Positions 20,792 to 29,857 of a stretch of DNA of 64,000 nt are shown piece after piece. Both the position numbers and the translations under genes were made by a program. The stretch spans positions 24,583 to 88,582 of the forward strand of contig JAIESC010000031.1 in the NCBI GenBank assembly GCA_019746355.1, given 5' to 3'. This DNA comes from Xanthobacteraceae bacterium. Lineage in GTDB: Bacteria; Pseudomonadota; Alphaproteobacteria; Rhizobiales; Xanthobacteraceae. A model generated the notes under the pieces. The model did no database searches, was not told where the DNA came from, and worked only from the letters and a program-made list of their open reading frames with translations. Position 1 is the stretch's first letter, and each line of letters begins with the position of its first letter.

Positions 20792-22363
20792 TTAGCGGAA
20801 CGCCGACCAGCGGCTGTCGAAGTTGCCGGACGGCACGACCGGAGCGGCGCCGCTCAGCCCGCTGCTGCTGGCGGGAGCGGGGGCTGCAGCGGCAGGAGCG
20901 CGCTGCGGAGCGGGCGGGAAGGGGTTGGACGCCGCCGGAGCGGCGACCGGAGTTTGCGCCTCGGCGGTCTTCACGGACGCTTCGGCAGGCTTCGGCCGGA
21001 TCGCGCCGTTCGCCGCGGACGGAGCAGGCTGCGCGGGCTTCGCGGCAGCGGGCTTGGGCTTTGCCGTTTCGGCAGGTTTGGGCTCGTCCTTGCGCAGGCC
21101 CACGAGCCGCGCCATGCGGTCGATCGCGCCGTCGCTATTCTTCTCCGCCGGCTTGGTTTCGGCGGGCTTGGTCTCCGAGGACTTCGAGGCGAACAGGCTC
21201 GAGAAGAAGTTGGTCGGTTTGGCGTTCGTTTGCGGGGCGGGCGAGCTCGTCTCGGCAATCGCCATCTGCGGCGGCGACACCTCGCCGCTTGGATGCGCCG
21301 CCGGCATCGCGCCTGCATCGGCAAGCTCAGGAATGCGCGGCGGCTGCACGGTCGGCGGAATCGTGCCGGGCGGCGTCGAGGCGAGGAACGCGTTCGAGGG
21401 CGCAACGCCGATCTGGTTGCGCTTCACTGCGGCGACGAATACCGGATGCATGCCGCCATCGGCATTGGTCTTGATCGGGGCGGTCGCCACGTTGCGGCGA
21501 GCCAACTCGGCGAACCTGGCGTCGTCGCGCTGCTCTTTCTGCTGCACGGCGGCCGCGATCTCCGCATCCACCTCGTAGACCGGGCACTTGGCCTGCGCGC
21601 TGAACGTCAGCGGCCGCGACGGCTCGCCCGGCGACTGCGCGTCGAACACGTAGCGCTTTTCGCAGACATTGACGCGGGGCTCGAGCTTTGAGACCTCGAA
21701 ATGGTCGTTGCCCTTCTTCAGCATCTTCCAGAACGCGAGGTGCGGACTGTTGCGATGCTTGGCCATGTTCTGCGCCGTCATCCGGAACGGATAGGCCTGA
21801 ACCTGGAACGACTTCTGGCCGCCGAAGAACGAGTCGCGGCCGAGCGCGTAGATTTCCGAAATCTGCTCGTCGGTCATCGAGTAGCAGCCGCGCGACGAGC
21901 AGTCGCCGTGCACCATCAGTTGCGAGCCGGTGCGGCCGTGCGCGCGGTCGAAGGCGTTCGGATAGCCGAGATCGAACGACAGGTAATACGCCGAGTTCGG
22001 ATTCATCTGGCCGGGGGTGATCGTGTAGAAGCCTTCCGGCGCCTGCCGGTCGCCTTCCTTGATCTTGGGCCCAAGCTCGCCGGACCAGCGGCAGATCGGA
22101 TAGGTCTTGAGCAGCGCGAAGCGTCCGGAGCGATCCTGCTTCCAGACCTCGAGTTCGGACTCTTCCTTGAAGAGGCGGACCAGAATCGGAGATTCCTTGT
22201 CCATGCTCTTGGACTCGATCTCCGCGACGAGCTTTGGCGGAAGCGGCCGGGCCGCTTTCTCGCTCATCGGCAACACGCCATCGGTGTTGCAGCCGGACAG
22301 GGGAACAGCCACGCCGATCGCGGCGCATGCCAAGAGCGTGCGGACGAGCGGGCTTCGGTTCAA
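20792..22363 (-). CDS. YafK-like L,D-transpeptidase-family lipoprotein with Pro/Ala-rich tail
   Basis: The catalytic segment VHGDCSSRGCYSMTD matches YafK/DpaA-type YkuD domains, which in E. coli act as amidases releasing Braun lipoprotein from peptidoglycan. Residues 1-25 form a lipoprotein signal with lipobox LSGC. The YkuD domain spans about 45-240, and the last 250 residues are low-complexity Pro/Ala/Lys-rich, longer than in YafK. I chose TTG 22363 (523 residues) because GGGGGAG lies about 7 nt upstream and it gives a compact lipoprotein signal; an ATG at 22399 would add 12 residues. The role in envelope remodelling is inferred. Confidence 0.85.
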   Translation of the reverse strand: MNRSPLVRTLLACAAIGVAVPLSGCNTDGVLPMSEKAARPLPPKLVAEIESKSMDKESPILVRLFKEESELEVWKQDRSGRFALLKTYPICRWSGELGPKIKEGDRQAPEGFYTITPGQMNPNSAYYLSFDLGYPNAFDRAHGRTGSQLMVHGDCSSRGCYSMTDEQISEIYALGRDSFFGGQKSFQVQAYPFRMTAQNMAKHRNSPHLAFWKMLKKGNDHFEVSKLEPRVNVCEKRYVFDAQSPGEPSRPLTFSAQAKCPVYEVDAEIAAAVQQKEQRDDARFAELARRNVATAPIKTNADGGMHPVFVAAVKRNQIGVAPSNAFLASTPPGTIPPTVQPPRIPELADAGAMPAAHPSGEVSPPQMAIAETSSPAPQTNAKPTNFFSSLFASKSSETKPAETKPAEKNSDGAIDRMARLVGLRKDEPKPAETAKPKPAAAKPAQPAPSAANGAIRPKPAEASVKTAEAQTPVAAPAASNPFPPAPQRAPAAAAPAPASSSGLSGAAPVVPSGNFDSRWSAFR

Positions 22364-22618
22364 CGCAGACTCCCCCAAAACGGCGGCCGTGAACGGCATT
22401 CCCCGAGCCGAGATGCAAAATCGTTATCCCCTGGGGGGTGACTCTGCAAGGGCGCGGCTAAAAACCCAGACCCTGATTGAGCATAGCTAACGTGAACGAA
22501 GGGTAAAATTGTGGCCGAGAGCGCCGATTATCTCAAGTGATTCAATGGCCGAGTCGGGGCCGCCACAATTAACCCCGTCTGGGGATGAAACCGGGCGGCG
22601 AACGGGTTCCTTTGGCGG

Positions 22619-23578
22619 CTATTCCAGCCCGCGGCCGATGGCGAGGAACTTGTCGCGGCGCTGCCGCCGCACGCCGTCGCGGTCGGTGCCCCGGAACTCG
22701 GCGAGTGCGTTTGCCACGGCCTCGCCGGTTGCGGCAATCGCCGCCGCGGGATCGCGGTGCGCACCGCCGACCGGCTCGGTGACGATGGCGTCGATGATGC
22801 CGAATTGGCTGAGGTCCGCCGCCGTGATCTTCATGTTGGTGGCGGCGTCCTGCGCCTTGGTGGTGTCGCGCCACAGGATCGAGGCCGCGCCCTCGGGCGA
22901 GATCACGCTGTAGATCGCGTGCTCGAGCATCAGCACCTTGCTGGCGGTGGCGAGCGCGACCGCGCCGCCCGAGCCGCCTTCGCCCAGGATGACCGCGACG
23001 TTCGGCACGCCGAGGTTGAGGCACGCCTCGGTCGAGCGCGCGATGGCCTCGGCCTGGCCGCGCTCTTCGGCGTCGATGCCCGGGTAGGCGCCCGCGGTGT
23101 CCACCAGCGCCAGCACCGGAATCTCGAAACGGTCGGCCATTTCCATCAGCCGCACCGCCTTGCGGTAGCCCTCCGGCCGAGCCATGCCGAAATTGTGCTT
23201 GAGGCGGCTTTCGGTGGTCGAGCCCTTCTCGTGGCCGATCACGCAGATGCTTTCGCCGCGGAAGCGGCCGAAGCCGCCGACGATGGCCTCGTCCTCGCTG
23301 AACTTGCGGTCGCCCGCGAACGGCACGAACTCGGTGATCAGCGCCGCGATGTAGTCGAGACAATGCGGCCGCTGCGGATGGCGCGCCACCTGGGTCTTCT
23401 GCCACGGCGTCAGCCCGGCATAGAGATCGCGCAGCGCCTGCGCCGCCTTGTTCTCCAGCCGGCCGATGTCCTCGGCGATGTCGGCGGCTCCGGTGCCGGC
23501 CGCCTGCATCGCCCGCAGCTCCTCGACCTTGGCCTCGAGCTCAGCCACCGGTTTTTCGAAGTCGAGATAGCTGCGCAT
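22619..23578 (-). CDS. accA: Acetyl-CoA carboxylase carboxyltransferase subunit alpha
   Basis: AccA with AccD transfers the carboxyl group from biotin to acetyl-CoA, giving malonyl-CoA for fatty acid synthesis. The 319-residue protein begins MRSYLDFEKPVAELEAKVE, the normal AccA start, so the longer upstream reading frame is rejected. The crotonase-fold core has LVDTAGAYPGIDAEERGQAE and ILGEGGSGGAVALA. In relatives xerD is a close neighbour of accA; here a Fic toxin-antitoxin pair lies between them. Confidence 0.96.
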   Translation of the reverse strand: MRSYLDFEKPVAELEAKVEELRAMQAAGTGAADIAEDIGRLENKAAQALRDLYAGLTPWQKTQVARHPQRPHCLDYIAALITEFVPFAGDRKFSEDEAIVGGFGRFRGESICVIGHEKGSTTESRLKHNFGMARPEGYRKAVRLMEMADRFEIPVLALVDTAGAYPGIDAEERGQAEAIARSTEACLNLGVPNVAVILGEGGSGGAVALATASKVLMLEHAIYSVISPEGAASILWRDTTKAQDAATNMKITAADLSQFGIIDAIVTEPVGGAHRDPAAAIAATGEAVANALAEFRGTDRDGVRRQRRDKFLAIGRGLE

Positions 23579-23706
23579 TTGATGGAAATCTGGCCCTGGA
23601 ACCGCTGCGGTTTCGGCCGTAACTGGCCTTTGGGCGGGTTTCAAGTCAAGCCACGCCGGCGGCGGAACCGTGTGACTTGTTAGGGCCGATTCGGTAAAGT
23701 GCCGGC

Positions 23707-23916
23707 ATGCTCGACAAGCCAAAACGACTGAGCAAAGCCGAGGTTGCGGAAGCGCGGCAGCGCCGGCTCGAAGCCATGAACCTTCAGGCAATCGAGGGCA
23801 ACCCGCTGGATGCCGAGGACATCGCGATGTTCGAGATGTTCGAGCGCGAGGCTTGGTCGCACGAGCGCTGTATCGCTTACATTCTCGAACGTGCCAGGGC
23901 TTCCACGACCAAGTGA
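23707..23916 (+). CDS. VbhA/YhfG-like antitoxin of a Fic module
   Basis: This 69-residue protein lies directly before a fic gene, and its stop overlaps the fic GTG start (GTGA). It has the size, charged helices and order of the class I Fic inhibitors (VbhA, FicA, YhfG). Their inhibitory helix carries (S/T)xxxE(G/N); here the stretch LQAIEG (26-31) supplies the Glu-Gly but has Leu where Ser/Thr is expected. The Glu should block the ATP gamma-phosphate site of Fic. The assignment rests on gene order and the partial motif. Confidence 0.75.
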   Translation: MLDKPKRLSKAEVAEARQRRLEAMNLQAIEGNPLDAEDIAMFEMFEREAWSHERCIAYILERARASTTK

Positions 23917-24485
23917 GCGGCGCGGACGATCCCTACGTCTTTCCAGGTACGCGGACGCTCAGGAATCGTCTCGGGATCGTCGACCCGGAAAAGCTTGAAC
24001 AGGTGGAGCGCCGCCTAGCGGTGGAGCGCAGCAGGCAAGGTGTGCCGTCTGGGAACTTCGACCTCGCTCACCTCCAGGCCATCCATCGTCACCTGTTCCA
24101 GGACATCTACGACTGGGCGGGCGAAATCCGTACGGTCGAGATCAGCAAGGGCGCACAGCAATTTCAGTTTCGGCAATACATCCAAACCGGCATAGCGGAT
24201 GTCCAACGCCGGCTGGTGCGCTCGCGATTTCTCTCAGGGTTGTCACGGGCGGATTTTGCCAAGCAGGCGGCCGTCATCCTCGGTGACGTCAACTTCGTCC
24301 ATCCGTTCCGCGAGGGAAACGGCCGGACGCAGCTCCAGTATCTCAAGTTGCTGGCTGCGAAAGCCGGTCATCGGCTCGATCTCAGCCGTATCGGCCCCAA
24401 ACGCTGGATCGAAGCTTCGCAAATCAGCCATGCCGCTAACTATGATCTGATGGCGCACCTCATTGCCGAATCGATCATGGAATAG
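23913..24485 (+). CDS. fic: Fic-family AMP-transferase toxin
   Basis: From the GTG at 23913 the protein has 190 residues. The Fic motif HPFREGNGRTQL (130-141) carries the catalytic His and the phosphate-binding EGNGR, but the last Arg of the consensus HPFx(D/E)GNGRxxR is Leu here. The flap region TVEISKGAQQFQF precedes it. Such toxins usually AMPylate gyrase or topoisomerase IV and are held inactive by the partner antitoxin. The Arg-to-Leu change occurs in some Rhizobiales Fic proteins to my recollection, and its effect on activity is unclear. It converges with xerD. Confidence 0.88.
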   Translation: MSGADDPYVFPGTRTLRNRLGIVDPEKLEQVERRLAVERSRQGVPSGNFDLAHLQAIHRHLFQDIYDWAGEIRTVEISKGAQQFQFRQYIQTGIADVQRRLVRSRFLSGLSRADFAKQAAVILGDVNFVHPFREGNGRTQLQYLKLLAAKAGHRLDLSRIGPKRWIEASQISHAANYDLMAHLIAESIME

Positions 24486-24488
24486 CGG

Positions 24489-25439
24489 TTATTTCTCCGC
24501 CAGCGGGTGCAGGTCGCGCACCAGGCTTTTCAGCCGCTCTTCCAGCACGTGGGTGTAGATCTGCGTGGTCGAAATGTCGGCGTGGCCGAGCAGCGTCTGC
24601 ACCACGCGCAGGTCCGCGCCGTTCTGAAGGAGGTGGCTGGCGAAGGCATGGCGCAGAACATGCGGGCTGACCTGCGAGGCCTTCAGGCCGGCGGCTGCGG
24701 CCAGTGCCTTGAGCTCGCGGGCGAAGTGCTGGCGCGTCAGGTGCCCGCTTTCGCCAAACGACGGGAACAGCCACTTGGAGGTGTCCTTGGGTTTGTCGGC
24801 CTCCGCCTCCTCGCGCAGCGCCAGATAGTCCTTCATGGTCTGCCGCGCGGCGTCGTTGAGCGGCACCAGCCGCTCGCGGCCGCCCTTGCCGCGGATCACC
24901 AGCATGCGCTGGTCGCGCCGCGCGGCCGCCTCCGGCAGCGCCACCAATTCCGAAACGCGCAGTCCGGTCGCGTAAAGCACTTCAAGCAGGCACGCCATCC
25001 GCGCCGCGCGAAGCCGCTCGGATTTCGATTCCGACTGCATGGCGGCCTTGGCCTGGGCGAGCAAGCCGTCGACCTGCTTGACGCTCAAGACTTTCGGCAG
25101 GCTTCGTCCGCGCTTCGGCCCTTCGATCGCGGCTGCGGGATCGTCGCCGCGATGGCCCTCGCTGTAGAGGAAACGATAAAGCTGCCGGATCGCCGACAGC
25201 CGCCGCGCCACCGACGCGGGTGCAAGCTGCCGCGTCGCGAGCCGGGCGAGATAGCCGCGGAGCGCATCGCTGTCGGCCGTGGCGATGGCTTGTCTTGTCG
25301 CGGTGAGGGCGGCCGAGAAATCGGCGAGGTCGCGGCGGTAGGCGTCGAGGGTGTTGGCGCTCGCGCCGCGTTCGGCCGCGAGCATGTCCAGGAACAGCTC
25401 GATCAGGGTTTCGTTGCCGGCGGCTTTCGGGCGGGCCAT
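24489..25439 (-). CDS. xerD: Tyrosine recombinase XerD
   Basis: XerD with XerC resolves chromosome dimers at dif. The 316 residues have the N-terminal core-binding SAM-like domain (about 1-100) and the catalytic domain with ATGLRVSELVAL (Arg), a Lys in the beta-hairpin RGKGGRERLV, SPHVLRHAFASHLL (His-x-x-Arg), LLGHADIST (His) and the nucleophilic Tyr in TQIYTHV. It is 16 nt downstream of a 49-residue membrane peptide gene. Synteny with accA and aroK supports a chromosomal XerD rather than a phage integrase. Confidence 0.94.
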   Translation of the reverse strand: MARPKAAGNETLIELFLDMLAAERGASANTLDAYRRDLADFSAALTATRQAIATADSDALRGYLARLATRQLAPASVARRLSAIRQLYRFLYSEGHRGDDPAAAIEGPKRGRSLPKVLSVKQVDGLLAQAKAAMQSESKSERLRAARMACLLEVLYATGLRVSELVALPEAAARRDQRMLVIRGKGGRERLVPLNDAARQTMKDYLALREEAEADKPKDTSKWLFPSFGESGHLTRQHFARELKALAAAAGLKASQVSPHVLRHAFASHLLQNGADLRVVQTLLGHADISTTQIYTHVLEERLKSLVRDLHPLAEK

Positions 25440-25455
25440 CAGGCGGGCCGCCGCG

Positions 25456-25605
25456 CTACCTGTTCTTCACGAACTTGTCGGGCGAGATGTTGACGGTGAT
25501 CTCGCGCGGCTGCGGCTCGACATATTTGCCGAGCGCGGAGATCCCGGCATAGCCGCCCGCGCCCAGAAGGCCCACCACCAGCAAAAATCGGAACAAGCTC
25601 GGCAT
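25456..25605 (-). CDS. 49-residue single-span membrane protein
   Basis: This short gene encodes a peptide with one hydrophobic segment (MPSLFRFLLVVGLLGAGGYA) followed by a soluble tail with PQPREITVNISPDKF. The order, a membrane anchor then a conserved PREITV-PDKF tail, resembles small proteins I recall at the same place before xerD in related genomes. It is divergent from aroK and upstream of xerD. The function is unknown. Confidence 0.75.
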   Translation of the reverse strand: MPSLFRFLLVVGLLGAGGYAGISALGKYVEPQPREITVNISPDKFVKNR

Positions 25606-25692
25606 TTTGGCGCTCGGCAGCCGCGAATCGGCGGCGTTTACCTTTTCCCAGCCACGGTTTATGCCACCGCCGGTTTTCGATACAAGTATATC

Positions 25693-26349
25693 ATGTCGGA
25701 TATCGTCACGCACAATGCGGCCCAAACTGCGGCCAATGAGGCCGCGGGGCAGCCCACGGCCTCGTCCGGCACCTCGCCTGCTGCCGCACTTGGTCCGGCG
25801 CTGGGGCAGCGTTCCATTGTGCTGGTCGGCATGATGGGTGCGGGAAAGTCCTCGGTCGGGCGCAGGCTTGCGAACCGGCTCGGCATCCCGTTCGTCGACG
25901 CCGACATCGAGATCGAAAAGGCCGCCGGCATGACGATCACCGAGATTTTCGCATCCCATGGCGAGCCGTATTTCCGCGCCGGCGAAGCCCGCGTGATCGC
26001 GCGGCTCCTGGAGGGCGGGCCACAGGTGCTCGCCACCGGCGGCGGCGCGTTCATGAATGCCGACACGCGCGCCAACATCCGCGCCAAGGGCGTCTCGGTC
26101 TGGTTGCGCGCCGCGCTCGAGGTGCTGAGCCGCCGCATCAAGCGCCGCAACGACCGCCCGCTGCTGACCACTGCCGATCCGGTCGAGACGCTGCGGCGGC
26201 TGATGGACGAGCGCTATCCGGTCTACGCCGGCGCCGATCTCACGGTGGAGTCGCGCGACGTGCCGCATGAGGCGATCGTCGACGAGATCATCGAGGGATT
26301 GCGCGGGCGCCTGCAAGCCGCGCCGTCCGGCGAGGACGTGCAGCCATGA
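25693..26349 (+). CDS. aroK: Shikimate kinase
   Basis: AroK phosphorylates shikimate in the chorismate pathway. The 218 residues begin with a 40-residue Ala/Thr-rich extension, then IVLVGMMGAGKSSVGRRLA (Walker A), the shikimate-binding DADIEIEKAAGM and TGGGAFM. ATG 25693 is taken; starts closer to the Walker motif are possible. Its stop overlaps the aroB start (ATGA), so the two are translationally coupled. Confidence 0.94.
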   Translation: MSDIVTHNAAQTAANEAAGQPTASSGTSPAAALGPALGQRSIVLVGMMGAGKSSVGRRLANRLGIPFVDADIEIEKAAGMTITEIFASHGEPYFRAGEARVIARLLEGGPQVLATGGGAFMNADTRANIRAKGVSVWLRAALEVLSRRIKRRNDRPLLTTADPVETLRRLMDERYPVYAGADLTVESRDVPHEAIVDEIIEGLRGRLQAAPSGEDVQP

Positions 26350-27482
26350 CCGTGCCGCTTCGCACCGGCGAGCCGATCACGGTCAACGTTGCGCTCGACG
26401 ACCGCGCCTACGACATCGTGATCGGCCGCGGGTTGCTCGCGACCCTCGGCGAGCGGATCGCCAAGCTTCGTCCCGGCTGCAAGGTCGCGATCGTCACGGA
26501 CGCCACGGTGGCGAAGCATCATCTTGCGGCAGCCGAGGCTTCGTTATCGGCTGCCGGCATCGCGTCGTCTGCGGTGAAGGTACCCTCGGGCGAGAGCAGC
26601 AAGAGTTTTCGTTATTTCGAGCAGGTCTGCGACGCGCTGCTTGCTGCAAAGATCGAGCGCGGTGACCTCGTGGTGGCGCTCGGCGGCGGCGTGGTCGGCG
26701 ATCTCGGCGGCTTCTGCTCGGCGGTGGTGCGCCGCGGCGTCGATTACGTGCAGGTGCCGACGACGCTCTTGGCCCAGGTGGACTCGTCGGTCGGCGGCAA
26801 GACCGCGATCAACTCCCGCCACGGCAAGAACCTGATCGGCGCGTTCTACCAGCCGATCCTGGTGATGGCCGACACCGCGGTGCTCGACACCTTGCCGGAG
26901 CGTGAGTTCCGCGCCGGCTATGCCGAGACCGTGAAGTACGGCCTGCTTGGCGACGCCGATTTCTTCGAATGGCTCGACGCCAATTGGCGCGACGTGTTCG
27001 CGGGCGGGCCGGCGCGCGAGCACGCCATCGCGGTGAGCTGCCGCGCCAAGGCCGCCATCGTCGCCCGCGACGAACGCGAGACCGGCGACCGCATGCTGCT
27101 CAATCTCGGCCACACCTTCGGCCACGCCTTCGAGGCCGCGGCCGGTTTCTCGGATCGTCTGCTGCACGGCGAGGCGGTCGGGCTCGGCATGTCGCTCGCC
27201 TTCGAGTTCTCGGCGCGGCGCGGGCTGATTGCTCAGGCGGAAGCCGATCGCGCCATCGCACACCTTGCGGCGGTCGGCCTGCCCACCCGTGTCAGGGCGG
27301 TGCCTGGCCTCAATTGGCCCGGCATCGACGCCATGATGGACCTCATTTCCCAGGACAAGAAGGTCAAGCGCGGCCAGCTCACCTTCATCCTGGTGCGCGG
27401 CATCGGCCAGGCGTTCGTCACGCGCGACGTCGAGGCTGCCGAGGTCCGGTCGTTCCTCGCTGAGAAGCTTGGCGCACGATGA
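26346..27482 (+). CDS. aroB: 3-Dehydroquinate synthase
   Basis: AroB converts DAHP to 3-dehydroquinate with NAD and a divalent metal, the second step of the shikimate pathway. The 378 residues show VVALGGGVVGDLGGFCSAVV (NAD-binding), VPTTLLAQVDSSVGGKTAIN, and the metal ligands in the EREFRAGYAE and LNLGHTFGHAFE regions. Length is normal. It is coupled to aroK and followed after 12 nt by the CBS-domain membrane protein gene, so the three may form an operon. Confidence 0.96.
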   Translation: MTVPLRTGEPITVNVALDDRAYDIVIGRGLLATLGERIAKLRPGCKVAIVTDATVAKHHLAAAEASLSAAGIASSAVKVPSGESSKSFRYFEQVCDALLAAKIERGDLVVALGGGVVGDLGGFCSAVVRRGVDYVQVPTTLLAQVDSSVGGKTAINSRHGKNLIGAFYQPILVMADTAVLDTLPEREFRAGYAETVKYGLLGDADFFEWLDANWRDVFAGGPAREHAIAVSCRAKAAIVARDERETGDRMLLNLGHTFGHAFEAAAGFSDRLLHGEAVGLGMSLAFEFSARRGLIAQAEADRAIAHLAAVGLPTRVRAVPGLNWPGIDAMMDLISQDKKVKRGQLTFILVRGIGQAFVTRDVEAAEVRSFLAEKLGAR

Positions 27483-27494
27483 GCGGCGACGGCG

Positions 27495-28790
27495 ATGAGC
27501 AGTGATACCTGGCTATCTCTTCTGATTGTGCTCGTCAGCCTGCTGCTGTCGGCCTTTTTCTCCGCGGGCGAAACCTCGCTGACGGCGGCATCGCGGGCGC
27601 GCCTGACGCGCATGCAGAACCAGGGCCACAAGCGCGCCGGGATCGTGCTGCGGCTGCTCGAGGGGCGCGAGCGCATGATCGGCGCGCTGCTGCTCGGCAA
27701 CAACGTCGCCAACATCGGCGCCTCTGCGCTGACCACAAGCGTGCTGCTTGCGTTCTTCGGCGACGTCGGCGTGCTCTACGCCACGATAGTGATGAGCGTC
27801 GTCGTCATCGTCTTCGCCGAGGTGCTGCCGAAGACCGCGGCGATCAGCGCGCCCGAGCGCGTGGCGCTGGTGGTGGCGCGGCCGGTCTCCTGGGTCGTCA
27901 AGATCTTCGGCCCGGTGCTGATCGCGATCGAGCGGTTGGTGAAATGGATCCTCCGGCCGTTCGGCATCCGCGTCGGCGAGGACCAGGCGATCATGGCGCC
28001 GCATGAGGAGATCCGCGGCACGGTCGACCTGCTGCATCTCGAGGGCAGCGTCGAGAAGCTTGACCGCGACATGCTGGGCGGCCTGCTCGACCTGCGCCAC
28101 CTCACCGTCGCCGATGTGATGGTCCACCGCACCGAGATGGCGATGGTCAATGCCGACGGGTCGGCCGAGGAGATCGTCGCCGCCGCGCTCAAGTCCGAGT
28201 ACACACGCATTCCGCTCTGGCGCAACACGCCGGAGAACATCGTCGGCATCCTGCACGCCAAGGACCTCTTGCGCACGATCCAGAACGCCGACGGCGACCT
28301 TGGCAAGATCGACATCATGGCGATCGCGCTGCCGCCGTGGTTCGTGCCGGACATCCGGCCGCTGTCGGAGCAGCTCAAGGCGTTCCGCCGCCGCAAGACC
28401 CACTTCGCGCTGGTGGTCGACGAATACGGCGAGGTCGAGGGTCTCGTCACGCTCGAGGACATCCTCGAGGAGATCGTCGGCGATATTTCGGACGAGCACG
28501 ACATCCCGGTGCCTGGCGTGCGGCCGCAGCCGGACGGGTCGGTCAACGTCGACGGCTCGGTGCCGATCCGCGATCTAAACCGTGCGATGGACTGGAATCT
28601 GCCGGACGCCGAAGCGACGACGATCGCGGGCCTCGTCATCCACGAGGCGCGCTCGATCCCGGACGTCGGCCAGAGCTTCACCTTCCACGGCTTCCGCTTC
28701 AGCGTGCTGCGCAAGCAGCGCAACCGGATCACCGCGCTTCGCATCATGCCGCTGGTGCGCAAGCCGGTGCCGCTGGCGCGGGCGAGCTGA
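27495..28790 (+). CDS. CNNM/HlyC-CorC family membrane protein (DUF21-CBS-CorC_HlyC)
   Basis: The 431-residue protein has an N-terminal DUF21 membrane domain with about four helices (about 5-170), two CBS domains (about 205-330, including VADVMVHRTEM and VVDEYGEVEGLVTLEDI) and a C-terminal FAD-like CorC_HlyC domain. Members are linked to magnesium or cobalt efflux and were once mislabelled hemolysins. The ion is not evident from sequence. It follows aroB after 12 nt. Confidence 0.9.
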   Translation: MSSDTWLSLLIVLVSLLLSAFFSAGETSLTAASRARLTRMQNQGHKRAGIVLRLLEGRERMIGALLLGNNVANIGASALTTSVLLAFFGDVGVLYATIVMSVVVIVFAEVLPKTAAISAPERVALVVARPVSWVVKIFGPVLIAIERLVKWILRPFGIRVGEDQAIMAPHEEIRGTVDLLHLEGSVEKLDRDMLGGLLDLRHLTVADVMVHRTEMAMVNADGSAEEIVAAALKSEYTRIPLWRNTPENIVGILHAKDLLRTIQNADGDLGKIDIMAIALPPWFVPDIRPLSEQLKAFRRRKTHFALVVDEYGEVEGLVTLEDILEEIVGDISDEHDIPVPGVRPQPDGSVNVDGSVPIRDLNRAMDWNLPDAEATTIAGLVIHEARSIPDVGQSFTFHGFRFSVLRKQRNRITALRIMPLVRKPVPLARAS

Positions 28791-28879
28791 GGCTCGCCTG
28801 GTGCAAGCCAAGTTGCCGCGTTGACTTGCAGGTGGCGCTGCCTATCGTGCGCGCCAACCAGACATCGAAGGGGGACGCC

Positions 28880-29848
28880 GTGATCCTGCTGTGCCGGTTG
28901 CTGTCGATCTGTGTCGCGCTGATGCTCGCGTCGGCAACGCAGGCCCAGACCTATCCCGACCGTCCGGTCAAGCTGATCGCCCCGTTCCCGGCCGGCGGGC
29001 TCGCCGATGTGCTGGCGCGCGCGGTCGGCGATGAGATGTCGAAGACGCTCGGCCAGCCGGTCATTGTCGAGAACCGCGCGGGTGCCGGCGGTAATGTCGG
29101 CGCCGACGCGGTCGCCCGGGCCACACCCGACGGCTACACGCTGCTGATGACGTCGGCCGGCATCCTCACCGCGAACCAGTTCCTCTACGCGCAGATGCCG
29201 TTCAACGTCGAGACCGCGTTCATTCCGGTGTCGAACGTTGCCGATATGTCGATGCTGGTGGTGGTCAATCCGAAGGTCGAGGCAAAGACGCTGAAGGACC
29301 TCGTGGCGCTGGCCAAGGCGCAGCCGGGCAAGCTCAACTTCGGCTCGCCCGGCATCGGCACCACCGGGCATCTCGGGCTCGCGATGCTGATGTATGCGGC
29401 CAAGGTCAATATCGGCCACGTGCCTTATCGCGGTGCCGCGCCCGCGGTCACGGACCTGCTTGCGGGCCAGATCGACGGCGTGGTGGACAATCCGCCGACG
29501 GTGATTTCGCATATCCAGTCGGACAAGCTCCGGCCGCTGGCGGTCGCCACGCGAGAGCGCATGGCGTTGCTGCCTGATGTGCCGACCGCGGCGGAGCAGG
29601 GCGTTGCCAATTACGAGGCGTCGTCCTGGTTCGGCATCGCCGCGCCGGCCGGAACGCCCCCCGCTGTGGTGGCGAAGCTGCACAGCGCCATCGCCGCCGC
29701 GGTCCGCACCCCGGCCATGCAGGAGCGTTTCAGCAAGTCCGGTGCGCGATTGATCGGCGACAAGCCGGAGGAGTTCGCCGCCCGCATCGCGGCCGAGCGC
29801 AAAACCTGGGGCGAGGTCATCAAGGCGGCCAATATCACGCCGCAGTAG
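28880..29848 (+). CDS. Bug-family periplasmic solute-binding protein
   Basis: This 322-residue receptor starts at the GTG at 28880, with AAGGGGGA 5-7 nt upstream. A signal peptide (about 1-23, ending ATQAQ) leads to TYPDRPVKLIAPFPAGGLAD, VENRAGAGGNVGADAVARA and TPDGYTLLMTSAG, the classic Bug signatures. The mid-domain motif GTTGHLGLAML and VPYRGAAPAVTDLLAGQID complete the family pattern. It is an ordinary PDGYTL-type member, unlike the one at 19615-20634. No TctAB genes are near; it lies between a conserved membrane gene and bolA. Confidence 0.93.
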   Translation: MILLCRLLSICVALMLASATQAQTYPDRPVKLIAPFPAGGLADVLARAVGDEMSKTLGQPVIVENRAGAGGNVGADAVARATPDGYTLLMTSAGILTANQFLYAQMPFNVETAFIPVSNVADMSMLVVVNPKVEAKTLKDLVALAKAQPGKLNFGSPGIGTTGHLGLAMLMYAAKVNIGHVPYRGAAPAVTDLLAGQIDGVVDNPPTVISHIQSDKLRPLAVATRERMALLPDVPTAAEQGVANYEASSWFGIAAPAGTPPAVVAKLHSAIAAAVRTPAMQERFSKSGARLIGDKPEEFAARIAAERKTWGEVIKAANITPQ

Positions 29849-29857
29849 CGGGAACGA

